Below, piece after piece: positions 1 through 13,065 of a DNA stretch of 64,000 nt. Within the stretch, counting starts at the first letter, position 1. The number at the start of each line of letters is the position of its first letter. The DNA comes from Eretmocerus hayati (Eukaryota > Arthropoda > Insecta > Hymenoptera > Aphelinidae). The position numbers were made by a program, and so were the translations under genes. The stretch is taken from positions 150,541,121 to 150,605,120 of the forward strand of contig CM056742.1 of NCBI GenBank assembly GCA_029851415.1, in the 5' to 3' direction. The notes beneath the pieces are model-generated. The model had not been told where the DNA came from. It saw only the letters and a list, made by a program, of their open reading frames with translations, and made no database searches.

Positions 1-766
1 CCAAATCTCGACCACGGATTGCTACGGGAGATAATTCTTTGTTGATTCATTGCTTATGTCCTAGGTGAAACAAATTACCTAAATAGATTATTATTAAAAA
101 TATTTTTTAAGCAAATAGAAGTTGGTAAAGTTTAAAAAATGAATATTCACGGGTGCTAAAGGTGAGACCCATCGCAGCAAACACCTCAATTGCCTTCTTC
201 AGAATTGGAAAATTAATTTTCCACTGCTATTCATGTTATCAGTTGATGAAAACTGTGATTAAATAATGTCAAACAAGACAAAATCTCCCTACAACATGAC
301 ATGGACTTAAAACTACATACCATGAGTCGATCATCTGTGAATAAAATCTAAGAAAATAAGAAAATTTCCCGAGGATAATGGGAATGTCTCCAGCGTAACC
401 ATTTTACATAACCCCAATAATTGTAGCTTCCGTTGGTCCCACACACTTTGCCCCAGTCGTATGTATAAGAGATCCGATTAGATTCGAAATTGTCACGTGG
501 GATTGGATCGCAAATATCGGCATTTGTGTATACCTATCCTTTAGTCGCGGCTCTCACGTTATTGTAGGCCATACATTGGCGATTCTCGTCCCGCTTGCAT
601 ACGTTCAATTCTTCCCGGCATCTGCGACGAAACGAACGACAACGACGACGAAGACGACGACGTTCGGTATGCTAAGCGAGCAGCCGCGAGCGCGTCGTAC
701 AGTAGGCATCCACGACAATGGGGCCGCGAGATACTCGTATCTGCGAATATATACAAAGATATATAT

Positions 767-806
<40 letters not shown>

Positions 807-3800
807 GTCGGTGTATGGATACAGAGCTTGCAAAAGAGGGAGAGAGGGACAGAGACAGAAAGCAGAAAGGGTGAAAAAAGGATCGAGTCACGCTCGCGGC
901 TCGCATCATCACGAGTCCTCGTGATATATAGTCGCTGCATTGCATATAAGTACGCTGATGTTGTCCGTGTGGTACTCACAGATTTATGCATATGGACGAT
1001 TCAACAGACTATACTCTCAGAGCATTTCGAAAAGGTGACCGTGCGAGTTTTCAGCGAGTTATGCGACTTGCCGTGAAATCCGATTCTTAAACATTCTTAA
1101 ACAATCATACGTTCATGGAGATTTACTGATATCGATGCCCCACGAATCAATCTTCCGAAATAAATGATTCATTTGAGTTTTAAGCTTTGTGGATAATTTG
1201 GAAGAGACCTGCTGGGCAAAAGAAGGACCTGTGCTCATACTGATTGGTCGGAGGCTTCAGCAATAACAAGGACCAGAGTTGAGTTTCAGGGTAAGATGGT
1301 TCATCACATTTTGCTGACCTGATAATTATAACAGTTGAAATTCGTGAAATTCGAGTTTCTTTGAGTTACTGAATTGTAAATATTTGAGTCCAATTAGTTT
1401 TTCTGGGTCGCTTCGAATAAATGGAGTTTGTAGAATTCGGTTGACATGATACTCTTGTAATGCTTGTTACAATCCTTGATAGTTCGTTGTAGGGCCAAAA
1501 AGATGAGAATTTTCATTTTCTCTCCGATATTCTGGATGTAACCGAATTGAAGATTTGAGATGCTTTTATTCTAGGGTAGCCCTTCATGAATGGGATAGCT
1601 GGGGTAAGCGGTTTTGATGCACCAGCGCATCACTAAGGAATTTTTTTTGATAATCGAGAATTCCTTTCATTTTTTCTTCCTTAAGAATTAAAGCTCGTTG
1701 ATGGAAAGAAACAGCTTAACTCAAGAATACCAATTGGAAGTATAGATGTATTGACCGATGGAATCTCCTATGAGACACTCGTTAATAGGGAGGCATGCAG
1801 AATACTCAATTGGGACATGGTTTTTGTGCAGCTATTTTTTATTCAATCTTTATTACCCTTCCAACAGCGATGTCGGATCGATGTACGATAGACAAAATGT
1901 TTTTGATGCAGCATAAATATTTTATAGGGGGCTCGTTTATCCTCAAGTATAGTCTTAATTAAAATCTATCGAATATCATAGGGGCAGCGAAGTGGATGCA
2001 TCAATCTAGATTTGATGACATAAAATTAGTATCGTTGCATATGCGAAAATCTCTGATTGGAGTGCTTTCGCAGGCGAAGAATTAGACTTATAAATATACA
2101 TGTATCATGATGGTGTGATATCCTGAATGGTATCAAAGTTCATCTCTCATGAATTTTTGATAATTTCGTAGGATACCTACAGAAAAACTCAATTTTCGAA
2201 TAGACGCATCGCCCCATTCATGAGTTCATACTAGTCTTGGCAAAAGTTAGTCCATTATCCTTGCTTGGCCTCAACGCCTTTTCGTATCTCATACGTAATA
2301 CATGAAAAACTCATCGATTCGTGGAATTTTTCTTCGTGACGAAAATGTATGATCCGATAAAAAATTCATATTCAGTCTTGCAAGTTATGTATATCAGAGG
2401 TTTTTAAATCACGCGGAAAACCTCACACGAAACAAAGTCAAGTTGCGACTTCATCCGACCTGGGATCAATGTTTCTCAAATATTTTCACTCGTCCAAAAG
2501 ATACTTAATCGTGTCACATCATTTTTACATACGCATAAAATACTTGGATGTCTCAGCCGACACTCTCAACACGATCTCTCCATTGAAATATCAATTCGTG
2601 GCTTTCGGAGCATTTCAGAGTGAATCTCTACCGCATATTTTCTCGACATTTCATGCAAACCGTACCTCTTACATTCACTGCGGATACTTTGATGGTTCAA
2701 CCTCGGCTCGATATGCAACTACCTTATTATACGCACACATACGTACATACATACACCCCTGAAGTCAAGAGCGAGCCATTCTGGAAGCGATGAATCACAT
2801 TTCGACGAGCATTAATTCGCATATCACATATCGTATATATAGAGGTCGAGATCTTACTGAAAGGCCGCAGTGTATTATCCATTGACAGGTAATCCTGACA
2901 CGTGCCACACAGGCGGGCTTTCAAAGGTGTACTTTCGTGCTACATGACAAGTGTCAAAATCATTTCAACTAAAACCCTCCTCCAACTTCATATATATTTC
3001 TGTATCTTTGTCTGTCACTCTCGTTCCCCAACCAGGAGAAAAATGACATTTAAAATTTCCAATCCCAAGTACACTTTTTATGCGTGAAATCAACTTTCAG
3101 GACTCTTGATTCGAGGAAGTGCCATAAAAGCTTGCGATGTAACGCTTGCATATGTTCGGGTAGGTACATACTATTACGCTTGGCTGCACAAAGACTGTAC
3201 AAGGAACGAGTTTTGGCCCACGCGACGACGACGACGATGGGACGGCAAAACACTGCATCGGGCTGGCCCGACTGTCCGCATACTAATTGCGCGCGACTGC
3301 AGCAAAGCAGACTCAGAGACAGAGAGCAACGGTCTGACATGCGACGACGACGACGCCGATGCAGAGCCGTGTGGACTGTGGACACAATGCTAGTGGCCCG
3401 AAAAAAAGACAACAACGGATAATACGGACTGTAAGAAAGAACGAAAGAATGGAAGGAAGGAGGAAGTTAACCGCCCCTTCATTGCTGCAAGCGCGATCGA
3501 ACGGCTTTTGAATTTCGCGGGCACGTCGATCATCGACTTTTAGGGGATATGTACATAATGAGGGAAGTGTCTACTTGGTCTGGTGATACTCATAATTACT
3601 GATTCACAAACAAGTCAGGGGTTGGAATTCATTATTAGAGAACTTAGCTCTAGAGAGATTCCTCATCGACCAGCGAAAGGGTCATAGTTTTTTCTGATTT
3701 GCAAAATAATGATAACCTGACATTTCCAAGTGCATTCACTCAAATTCAAGGTACTCAGCATGTATCTCAAAACAATCACGCCAAGTTCAAAATAGAAGCT

Positions 3801-4145
3801 CGGATTCTGTTGAGCGAAAATTTTTGCCGCGACGAAACTGTATTTCCATGCTGAACGGGACCGCCGGTTGCATGAATGCACACGAATGCATGTACGGTGG
3901 CATTGTAAAGTGATCGGATTGTTTTGATATACTCATGACAGAATATGATTTTTGATGGATTAGGCTAAGTGCTGCCATGATGGATAGTCTACCCTTCACT
4001 TGAGCTACTCACTTGACTATCCACAGCGAATCCTAACCTTACTGGCGAGTTACTCTATTTCAGATTTCAAAAAATTACTTATGAGTACATCAACTATTCA
4101 CTGAAATCGATCAGTTACCAAGTGCAATCTGCAAATTCGATTTTC
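1..4145. other. Gene-free stretch with low-complexity DNA
   Basis: I see no supportable gene here. Open frames on both strands at 559-1076 run across a dinucleotide microsatellite and CGA-rich low-complexity DNA. Those at 3050-3422 run across CGA/ACG trinucleotide runs. Such overlapping frames on both strands are typical of non-coding repeats. A short promoter-like or untranslated role for the GC-richer patches at 590-720 and 3200-3400 is possible but unsupported. Confidence 0.6.
760..806. repeat. Compound (AC)n-(AT)n microsatellite
   Basis: An (AT) run leads into about nine AC units and then about eleven AT units. This is an uninterrupted compound dinucleotide repeat. Confidence 0.95.
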
Positions 4146-6512
4146 ACAGAGAAGGATCAAATGTTATAAGTGTCATCTTACAGGCAAAGAAGGAAAACTA
4201 GTTATCGTTGACTAACACCCAAGAGCCCATAACATCCAGGACTTCCAGGAGTGGACAACTAGTTATCGTTGACTAATACCCCAGAGCACAATACAGCCCA
4301 TATGAAAAACGAATGACTTGACAATAACTTGCCAATGACTTGTGTATAGCTTGTGAATAGACAGAAGTGGGCAGCGTTTGTCAAGCTATTGACAAGCTAT
4401 TGACAAGCTAGTGACAATTTATTTACGAGGTATTGAATGTAGCCCTACGAAAATTATCAGCAAAGATTCAGTTATGGCTGGGCCTTACTGCTGCAACTTT
4501 GGCACGGGTCCAGGTCGACCGTCGGCGCATCCACCCACACTGAGCGTGGTTGGAAGACGCGGGAGATCGTTGAAGCTTGCGGAAAACGTCTGCTTGGAAA
4601 ATACACCTGAGATGTTGTTGTTGTCGACGCGGGGCCTCATGTTGACTTCGGCACGGGTGCCCTCCACCTACATTCTGCGTGTGTAGAAAGCATATGGTGT
4701 GTTCGCCCACACCTACCGTAGGTGGATGAATTGCGGGGTTGGTTGAGGGCGGCAAAAATCGTGTAAAACCACGAGAAATTTTCTGAGAAAGTAGATCTTG
4801 TGTAAAAATCAAGAACGTGGTATTGTTTATAAATACCAGTCTTGGGAATGTTTCGTTCTCAGTGACATATTTTTAACGTGGAAATTGATTGTATTGAGTG
4901 AACTATTTTCATCGAGTTTTATACAAGATGACCATAAAATATAACCAACGAATTACAACTTTCACTCGTGTCTCCTAGTATTCAAAATACGATGAAAGAA
5001 CACAACAAACGGGAAGAGAGTGCGCTGAGCTTACGATGAGTGAGGAAAGACGATTTGAGGTTATCGACGAATTTTGGGGATAAGAATATGCATTGTTTGA
5101 CTGGAAACCGATCTCGGAGCTCTCGTATAGCTTCTCTCGGATATCAATCTGTTTGTCTGGGCTATGGCACTGGATACTTGTGCTTAATTTTCAACGAGTC
5201 ACGAAGCTACAACAAAATGAGGGAATTCGAGAGGTGATTAGTTGTTTGTTGTCGACGTGTTTACTTACGACGACTATATCGATTGAACATAGATGCCGAT
5301 AAATATAAACAAAAAATTGACATCCGTCGAGACCTTGAGGCCAAGGACAGAAATCGTTTTCTGTGGTGTATTCGGAATTGAATCATGTCCCCAGACTCTC
5401 TAATATACTACACATATGGTCGGGATCACCGAGAAAAATTATACGAGTACTTCGAGATCGGCTTTCAGTCAAACAATGCATATTCTAATCCCCAAAATTC
5501 GTCGATAACCTCAAATCGTCTTTCTCACTCATCGTGAGCTCAGCGCATTCTCTTTCCGTTTGTTGTGTTTTTTCATCTTATTTTGAATACTAGCAGACAC
5601 GAGTGAAAGTTGTAATTCGTTGGTTATATTTTATGGTCATCTTGTATAAAACTCGATGAAAAAAGTTCACTTAATACAATAAATTTTCACGTCAAAAATA
5701 TGTTACTGAGAACGAAACTTTCCCAAGACTGGTATTCATAAACAATACCACGTTCTTGATTTTTATACAAGATCTACTTTCTCAGAAAATTTCTCGCGGT
5801 TTTACACGATTTTTGCCGCCCTCAACCAACCCCGCAATTCATCCACCTACGCTAGGTGTGGGCGAACACACCATATGCTTTCTACCCACGCAGAATGTAG
5901 GTGGAGGGCACCCGTGCCGAAGTCAACATGAGGCCCCGCGTCGACAACAACAACATCTCAGGTGTATTTTCCAAGCAGACGTTTTACGCAAGCCCCAACG
6001 ACCTCCCGCGTCTTCCACCCACGCTCAGTGTGGGTGGATGCGCCGACGGTCGACCTGGACCCGTGTCAAAGTTGCAACAGTAAGGCCCAGCCATAACTGC
6101 ATCTTGGCTGATAATTTTCGTAGGGCTACATTCAATACCTCGCAAATAAATTGTCAATAGCTTGACAAACGCTGCCCATTTCTGTCTAGTCACAAGTTAC
6201 ACACAAGTCATTGGCAAGTCATTGTCAAGTCATTCGTTTTTCACATGGGAGAGTTAACATCCCCCCTTTTACGAAAAAGGATTAAATGCTGCTTAGTTTA
6301 CGCTCTCTCTCAATCAAAGCAGGAGTCGAAAACTCCTTATTTGTAGAGAGTATAAGGGAAACTCTGTTTTGTGCTTTTGGATACTAGTCAACTGTAACTA
6401 GTATATTCCACTTCTGGCTGTTTTGTGCTCTGAATGTTAGTTTACGATAACTAGTTGTCCACTTTTGCGTGCAAGATGACACTTAAGCTGTTTGATCCTT
6501 CTTTGTGAGAGT
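4146..6512. mobile_element. Foldback element, 2.4 kb, with about 1-kb arms
   Basis: The left arm (about 4146-5150) is repeated in inverted orientation in the right arm (about 5416-6512), leaving about 265 nt of loop. The best-matching part runs from about 4300 to 5150 against 5416 to 6245. It includes paired landmarks such as CCACCTACATTCTGCG (left) and CGCAGAATGTAGGTGG (right). The outer ends also pair: AGAAGGATCAAA at 4150 with TTTGATCCTTCT near 6490. The right arm has an extra stretch of roughly 110 bp (about 6250-6360) with no left partner. Open frames of 60-134 codons occur in matching positions of both arms and are products of the palindrome, not recognisable proteins. No transposase is visible, so the element is presumably non-autonomous. 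Target-site duplication was not resolved. Confidence 0.85.
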
Positions 6513-9248
6513 TGATATGGCAGATTGAACTTGGTAATTAATTAGATGAGTGCTCAATTAGATTTGCTATATTCTACTACTAAATATTCAGATGCATGGA
6601 TACAGCAACCGTAACGAACGAAAACAACATGTGATGTTTTGAGGCATGTGTTTGGTTGGAGTCATCACTTATAAGCAGGATTTGTCTAAGTGATCAGATA
6701 CGTGTTACTGCCTCTTCTCAACAACTGTGATGAACAGAGAACAAAAAGGAATGTTTTCAGGATTTTGCCTGAATGGTAAAATTACATAAGGGTAAATGTT
6801 CATTAAGTAACTCATTAAAGCTTCCATTGAGTATGTCAACCTAGTTACAGTTACCTGTCGACCAAAAATGGCAAAGTGAAAATAATGAGAATGTTGTGAT
6901 CCATGTTAACGTTAACATGTGAATTTTCTTGAGCAAATGATCATAGATGCAGTTCAAAATAATGATGAACTAGCCTCACATGATATCACACCCGACCAGC
7001 GGTCAGAAGGTTTCACCTTCTTGCGCACGTGGTCGCCACGCACATCATTTTTTGTAATGAAGAAAAAAGAGCACAACATTCCAATCCTGTGCTTCACGTC
7101 TCCTGAATATGCCATCAAAAAACGACCATTTTCAAAGCCAGTGGCGCGATAACTTTATGAGCGTTGAAGCTTTATAAAATTTGTCCGGATCAAGGCACAC
7201 TCACGAACCAAACGGGATTCGATTCGTCTTCTTTTTAACTTCGAAAACTCATTGCTAAATTCCCCGTTTCGTACAAGGTATTTCGTCATTTACGCAAACA
7301 ATACCCAGAGAAAATTTTTCCACAAAACTCGATTACATCGATAAGTGAGAGATAATATCATAGCCAAATCAACGCTCACCTCTGAATCAAACATTTTCTC
7401 AAAATATAAGATTAGTAGATGGATATATAATTCCAGCAAAGTATTTGAAAGATAGGTATCTTAGTCACAGCCTTTTCAATTTCGAAAATCGCGTTGGTAC
7501 GTTTGTAAACTACCCAAAAATCATCTTTTGCGGTCTGCTATTGACAAATCAGGATGCTTTTCAACGACAGAGACTATAGTCCATGTTGAAAGATGCCAAA
7601 TACTATACAATGCCACTCCTGCGCACTCCCAATAATTCAGAATACTCGTGGAACACCTGCAGTAACACAAAAGTCAAAAGTTCCGTGGAAACCCTCATAT
7701 ATGAATCCCAAAGAGTGTAATTTGGGGATCATTCGAATATCATTCTATTCTCAGCGTTCACGGTTTGAATAGAAACTAGAAATTCTTGACAACTCTTGGA
7801 AATTGGTGTAGAATCGATCGATAACTCTTGAGGGTGGTTTTTGTTCTACATAGACTTATAATAAGAGTCGCAGAGTTTTAGGAATGTTGGAATAAGCAGC
7901 AATTAGCATTCTTGTCATTTTTTGATGTCATAGTTGTCAGAAGCTTGAGTTTGAAAAACGTCCGAATAACCTTTCCATAATGCAAAAATGACTGTTAGAT
8001 GTTGCGATGTTCTGTGACACTCAGATTCTAATTTTCAAAGATCATGATAAAAGCTGAGCGAAACCCATGCACACATGAAACACACGAATGCCAAAATACC
8101 AGAAATCTCGAATCCGGATTCTATCACAAAGTTTGGCAACAGTGATCGATATCTTGAAGAACGTTTATTCGTCATACTAGGCTAATAAACAATGAGTCAG
8201 GTGAATCGCAGTAAGCATCGTGAGTGGAATTTTTGTGAACTCGGTCTACCACCTTGACATAACGTGGTGACACTATCAAGCTCAAGAGTATACCAAGGAC
8301 CGTAACGTGCACGCACGTAGTGCATATAAGCATTTATACCGCAGTTTTTTTAGTTCTTACAAGGTTGTCCTATCGGAAATGGACTTGTCTTCCTCATACA
8401 TGACTTTTTTCCCTGCATGCCCCTGCGCCTCACCGTCATGACGCTTCGAAGAAGATCTTAATGAGAAGGCGAGTTTCTGCATTCCACGCTTTGCGCAAAA
8501 AAGTTCGCGAGCATCTAAATGGTAATACTCACGTCTCTGATCCAGCAGTGGTGTTCGTGATTTTCATTTGATTTTCAAACTCGACTCGCATACTCGTAAA
8601 TACTGAGATCTTTTGAGATTGGATCGATTAATTCTATTGGCTGATAATTTCATCGATTCAAATCTGCGGGGTAATATCGCTTTCCAATTTAATCTGATGA
8701 AATAGCGTTCTAATTCGGTTAGAAAGCTGTTTGAGCGAAATTGACTTGGCCAATCAAGGGCATGTATTACGCAAAATTGACGTTACCGTTGGAACGACCT
8801 TTACAGAATATTTCCATCGCCGCACGCGCATCGAGTTCTCGATCCTCTCCGTATTCATCTCTCTTTATTCTATCCGGGTTTCATCTTTATCAATATTCAT
8901 TCGCATAGGATTAACTTGGCTGATTTCAGGAATACCTAATTCTCACGCACGTGACCACAGAAATGGACAAATTAGTGAGTTTTTTTAAGCCGAGTGCCAG
9001 TTTGATAATTTTCTGTGATCTGTTAGGACTAACAATGAAAACTTCAAATTAATATAGTAGATATTCATCCGTTTCTGGCGAGACATCCAGTACAACATCA
9101 TAGCCCAATACGATAGAGTTAGTAGTATGTTGATGTACCGGAACTGATGATGTGCCTAACTGTGGCCCCCACTCAAAAATCTTGATGAACACGATGGAAT
9201 TATCGCGCAAACTTTCTTTGCCTGTTACAATTTACCTGTGTCCTAAGA
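6513..9248. other. Gene-free stretch
   Basis: Only short unconvincing open frames occur (for example 6919-7152 and 8731-8988). They have no recognisable domain, no good splice context and no biased composition. I see no repeat of note. Confidence 0.55.
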
Positions 9249-9250
9249 TA

Positions 9251-12013
9251 CCATCAAATTGGGTGATTTTGGTACGTTTTCGGTGCTTTTCATTTTGTTT
9301 GGCTCGGCATTCCAACATACATTGACAAAGCTCACTTCTGTTAGTAGTCAATCTGAAGCTTACAGTCTCAGCTTTCGATTGATGGGCTACAAAGTTCAAT
9401 TTGATGTGTCTGAGCTGGGGCTATTCGCAGTTGAAGAAGTGTACCAAAGTTAAACCCCGATGGGGCAACTTTGGTACACTTACAGAATATTTCAATTCAA
9501 CCCACCACTGTGCGAGTGAATCAATTTCAATCGTTCAGAAGTCTTATTTCAAGCTTCTTGAAACAATTTGAGACCTCATAGACCATCACTCGACTCAAGA
9601 TGAGTTGAAAAGAAGCTGTCATAGGAAGATGTTTTGAAGTTATCCTATCCTCATGCTTCTTACTTAGAGTGGGGTAACTTTGGTACACTTTTTCATGGGT
9701 TTTTCCCCTGTTTTCAATTCATTAAAATTCTGAATGCTGTAAATATTCTAATGTAACGATGATTTCTTCAATATGGTGATATATGTGATGGAAATGTAGC
9801 ATTATACACCCGTAGTTCGTTCCGGAACACTTCTTGCCAGGTACACTAACTGGACAACTCGCGTATCGGTTCTATATCAACATTTTTGGAAAAAGCTCAA
9901 TCGTCCACGTGGGATCTACGGTGGCTCAACACATTGTTACTGTGTGTGCCAAGAGGGGAGAATACACTGAGAAAATTATTTGCCAGAATTGAATAAATAT
10001 ATTTAATCGTAAATGCCTTGTGTAGATTGAAAAAATATTTGTTCTCAGTGAATACAAGATTCTTTTTTCAGATAAATATCTATTCACTGGTGATTTTGTG
10101 ATCTATTCACTCATGAATTAGGACACAATGAATAAATTGTATTCGATTCGAATACATATTTATTCATAAGTTGTACATTCAGTAAAAGCTGATAATAGAA
10201 CCAAATAATCGAGTTTATTCAAAACAAATATATATAATTGAGTAATAATATGCGACCAAATGATAATTTATTTTATAAACTCGAATTTATATGTGTTCAA
10301 TTAGCCAGGACCTCATAAAACACAATTGCACCCATGGGTTTGAATGAATATTTATTTCAAGTCACGAATGGTCTGTTCAATTTGAATGAATAAGTTAACG
10401 TTCTCATTAAACAGATATTACAATTGTGAAGACACGATCGTCATCAATTTCAACAAAGATTCATTGAAAACAGGTAAGTATCACTTATTTCGAGTGACGT
10501 ATTTGTTCAGAATAATCAAATCAAGTTTCTCAAGGAATATAATTTCGAAGGTTAGGAATGATCTCGGATTGAACAAATATTTAATCAGCTCCAAAAATTG
10601 TTTGCCAAGACTGTTGAGGTGAGTTTACATTCTGGTATAGGATAGTTCCTCGTTTCGAATCTTTAAGTTCAATCAAATCAAGCTTGGTCCGAATGAACAA
10701 ACTATATTCAATATGAATAAATATTTGTCCGTTTGGGCGTAGCCGATGAGAACTGATAATCGAGCCTGATGATCAAGCTTATTCGGAACAATCACTTCCA
10801 TCCATCATATCCCTTGATTTAAAAACCTTGACGTTGCTAAGTCCAGGATCTTTGTAACTCTGTGCTTGAATAATGGTTTGATATCACGTATACAAATAAT
10901 ATATTAGAATCAAAATCTGAGGTACCGACATTGAGATAATATCCATTAAACTTGAAAGATGAGACAATGAGTATGATTTTTAGAATGCGCCACTTTGGTG
11001 GATCAACTTATTGAGAATTGTTAATTTCAAATAATTGTTTGATGATTGCGAATAAGCTAATGGACGATTTTGATGAGATATTTATTTAGAAAGTTCAAAT
11101 GTGATTACGATCGATTTCCGCTCACAGATGGCGCTTGGAATATTAATCGCCTCAAAATCAGCTTTTTTAAACTGAATTATTGGCCTATAATAAGAATTTC
11201 TCGTGTAAATCGATGAATTTGATATCCTCCTAAGCGGAAGATATGACTCTTTAGTCTATGATGTCAACTGAACGTATATCTTCATTCCTAAATCGTATAA
11301 CAACCCGTTGATTGATTCCTCGCAAGCGGCTAAGAAGGGCCTCGGTTGATATATAAGGCTCCAAAGCATCTCATGGAACATAGCGAATATGAGTGCGAAG
11401 CGATAATTTATTAGTGAAGTGATATGTATATTAGCGAATAGTTAAGATATAAGATCCTCTACAGTATTATGATACGAGTTTAAGTGATATAGATTAATAA
11501 GAAATGAAACTAACAATTACTGACAAAGAAGCGTGTCTGAATAAATATTTATCCAAACCAGATAAGCCGCAATTGTGCTATACTTTTGCTATTTTTTGGA
11601 AATTATTATTCCAGACTTGAAACTGATTTTTGATTTTTATTGAATATCTACCTGGCTCAAAGTAATATTTATCAAACTTGAATAATATTTCTTCAATGAC
11701 ATTCACAGTATCGTTCACATTAATGGCCCGTGTATGAGCATCTTTTCATTTTGATCAAATGTACGCTCAGAATGCAAAAATATTTATCCATTCTGATAAA
11801 ATACGTTTATCCATTCTAGAAAAATAACAGTAAAGGATAATATACATGCGCGTGTATTCAATCTGAATATATTTTTTTTCAGAATGGCCAAATAATTTTC
11901 TCAGTGTAGGTTTCAGAGCGATAGAATCACCTTGCCGAATGCAGCTTTGGAAGTCATTTCTCAGGGGTGTACCAAAGTTGCACCTACTGTACCAAAGTTA
12001 CCCAATTTGACGG
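9251..12013. mobile_element. TIR-bounded composite element, GGTAACTTTGG family
   Basis: The left end (9251) reads CCATCAAATTGGGTGATTTT and the right end, reverse complemented, reads CCGTCAAATTGGGTAACTTT. Both are flanked by TA (9249-9250 and 12014-12015). Further copies of the same end motif (GTACCAAAGTT or its complement) occur near 9445, 9470, 9675 and 11970. The 2.76-kb interval therefore looks like several short related MITEs plus the nested element at 9965-11906. The stretch 9251-9456 shares an internal segment (AAGCTTACAG...CTTTCGATTG) with the copies at 18.8-19.2 kb. No transposase is seen. A TA target suggests a Tc1/mariner-like mechanism, which is an inference. Confidence 0.7.
9965..11906. 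mobile_element. Nested 1.94-kb TIR element with TA target duplication
   Basis: Both ends begin with the same 18 bp, CACTGAGAAAATTATTTG, in inverted orientation. Each end is flanked by TA (9963-9964 and 11907-11908). The interior is AT-rich and contains about a dozen copies, in both orientations, of a motif close to TGAATAAATATTTATTC (for example near 9990, 10145, 10345, 10575, 10720, 11540, 11660 and 11785). The only open frame of note (10386-10622, 78 codons) has no recognisable domain. The element is therefore non-autonomous. It has inserted into the larger composite element around it. Confidence 0.8.
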
Positions 12014-12015
12014 TA

Positions 12016-13033
12016 TGACGAAATAAGTGATTTATATCTATCTAAGATGACTTGCGCATTTTTAAAGGGCAAATTGCAGAATTCCTAAGTTTGATCCTAG
12101 ATGCATTTCCCGTTCAGATTCTTGAAAGAATGTAGTGCACCTAGCTTGCCCCCATTAATCACGAGCAAACATCCACAACAATAACTTGGGTTTTTACTAA
12201 AATCGGCGCATCTCACGACTCTCGAAGTTCTAGTGGCCCGTTCCTTAGCCCATTCCCAAGATTTCCTTACTCTTTTAAATTTTCAGGGAATGATCGTCAT
12301 GGAATGAAGAACTAAAATGGGAGCAAATTAAGCTCCAAAAAAAAATTCTTTCCATAAATCTGCAAGAAGTCGGACTTATCCTATACATGTTTTTCTTATT
12401 GCTACTTCAGTCATTCTGTATGTCTTCGGAAAAGCTTTGAAATAAGCCAAGGTGATTTGAGAATAACCAGGATTAAGATACACGCGGGCCCTGGACTGCA
12501 AGTCATGAGCAGAACTAAAGGCACTCCCGTCTTAATTTAGTAAATTCTTCCTTTTCATCGTGTCATTTAGATATTCGCAAGAATAAAACTGTATTTCCAT
12601 ATCCGAGAGTGAAATGAGACCACAAATAGCTAAGCTCGATTCCTCAACATAATTACCCGGAGTTCTTTTCGATTTGGTTTTCGGTCTATACCCGAGTCTG
12701 GCAATAGATTTTGCGAAAGCGATGCGCAGCGATAAGGTGTCCATATCAAATTGAAAGTGGAACGGAAACGTGACAGGGGTCTGCTTTTGCGCTTGGACAA
12801 GATTCAACAAAGAATCTCTCCTTCAATCTGATTGCGGCTGAGCTGTCGCGTGCCAATTAACGAGAGAAAAAGTCTCGAAATTCGGAATAGCCAGAATCTT
12901 AAAAGTGAGAGAGAAAGATCGAGAGTGAGTGAACCTGCGAAAAAGAGGTGCGAGAGTGCGATACGATATTCAAGCAATGGTCATGGTGGTGACGGCTGGC
13001 TGATGCCGCAAATACGATGGGCAAATCTTTCCT

Positions 13034-13065
<32 letters not shown>

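Noticed and set aside
559..1076. Overlapping long open frames on both strands, 128-166 codons
   Set aside because: They run through an AC/AT microsatellite and CGA-rich low-complexity DNA and give repetitive peptides, so they are not supported as genes.
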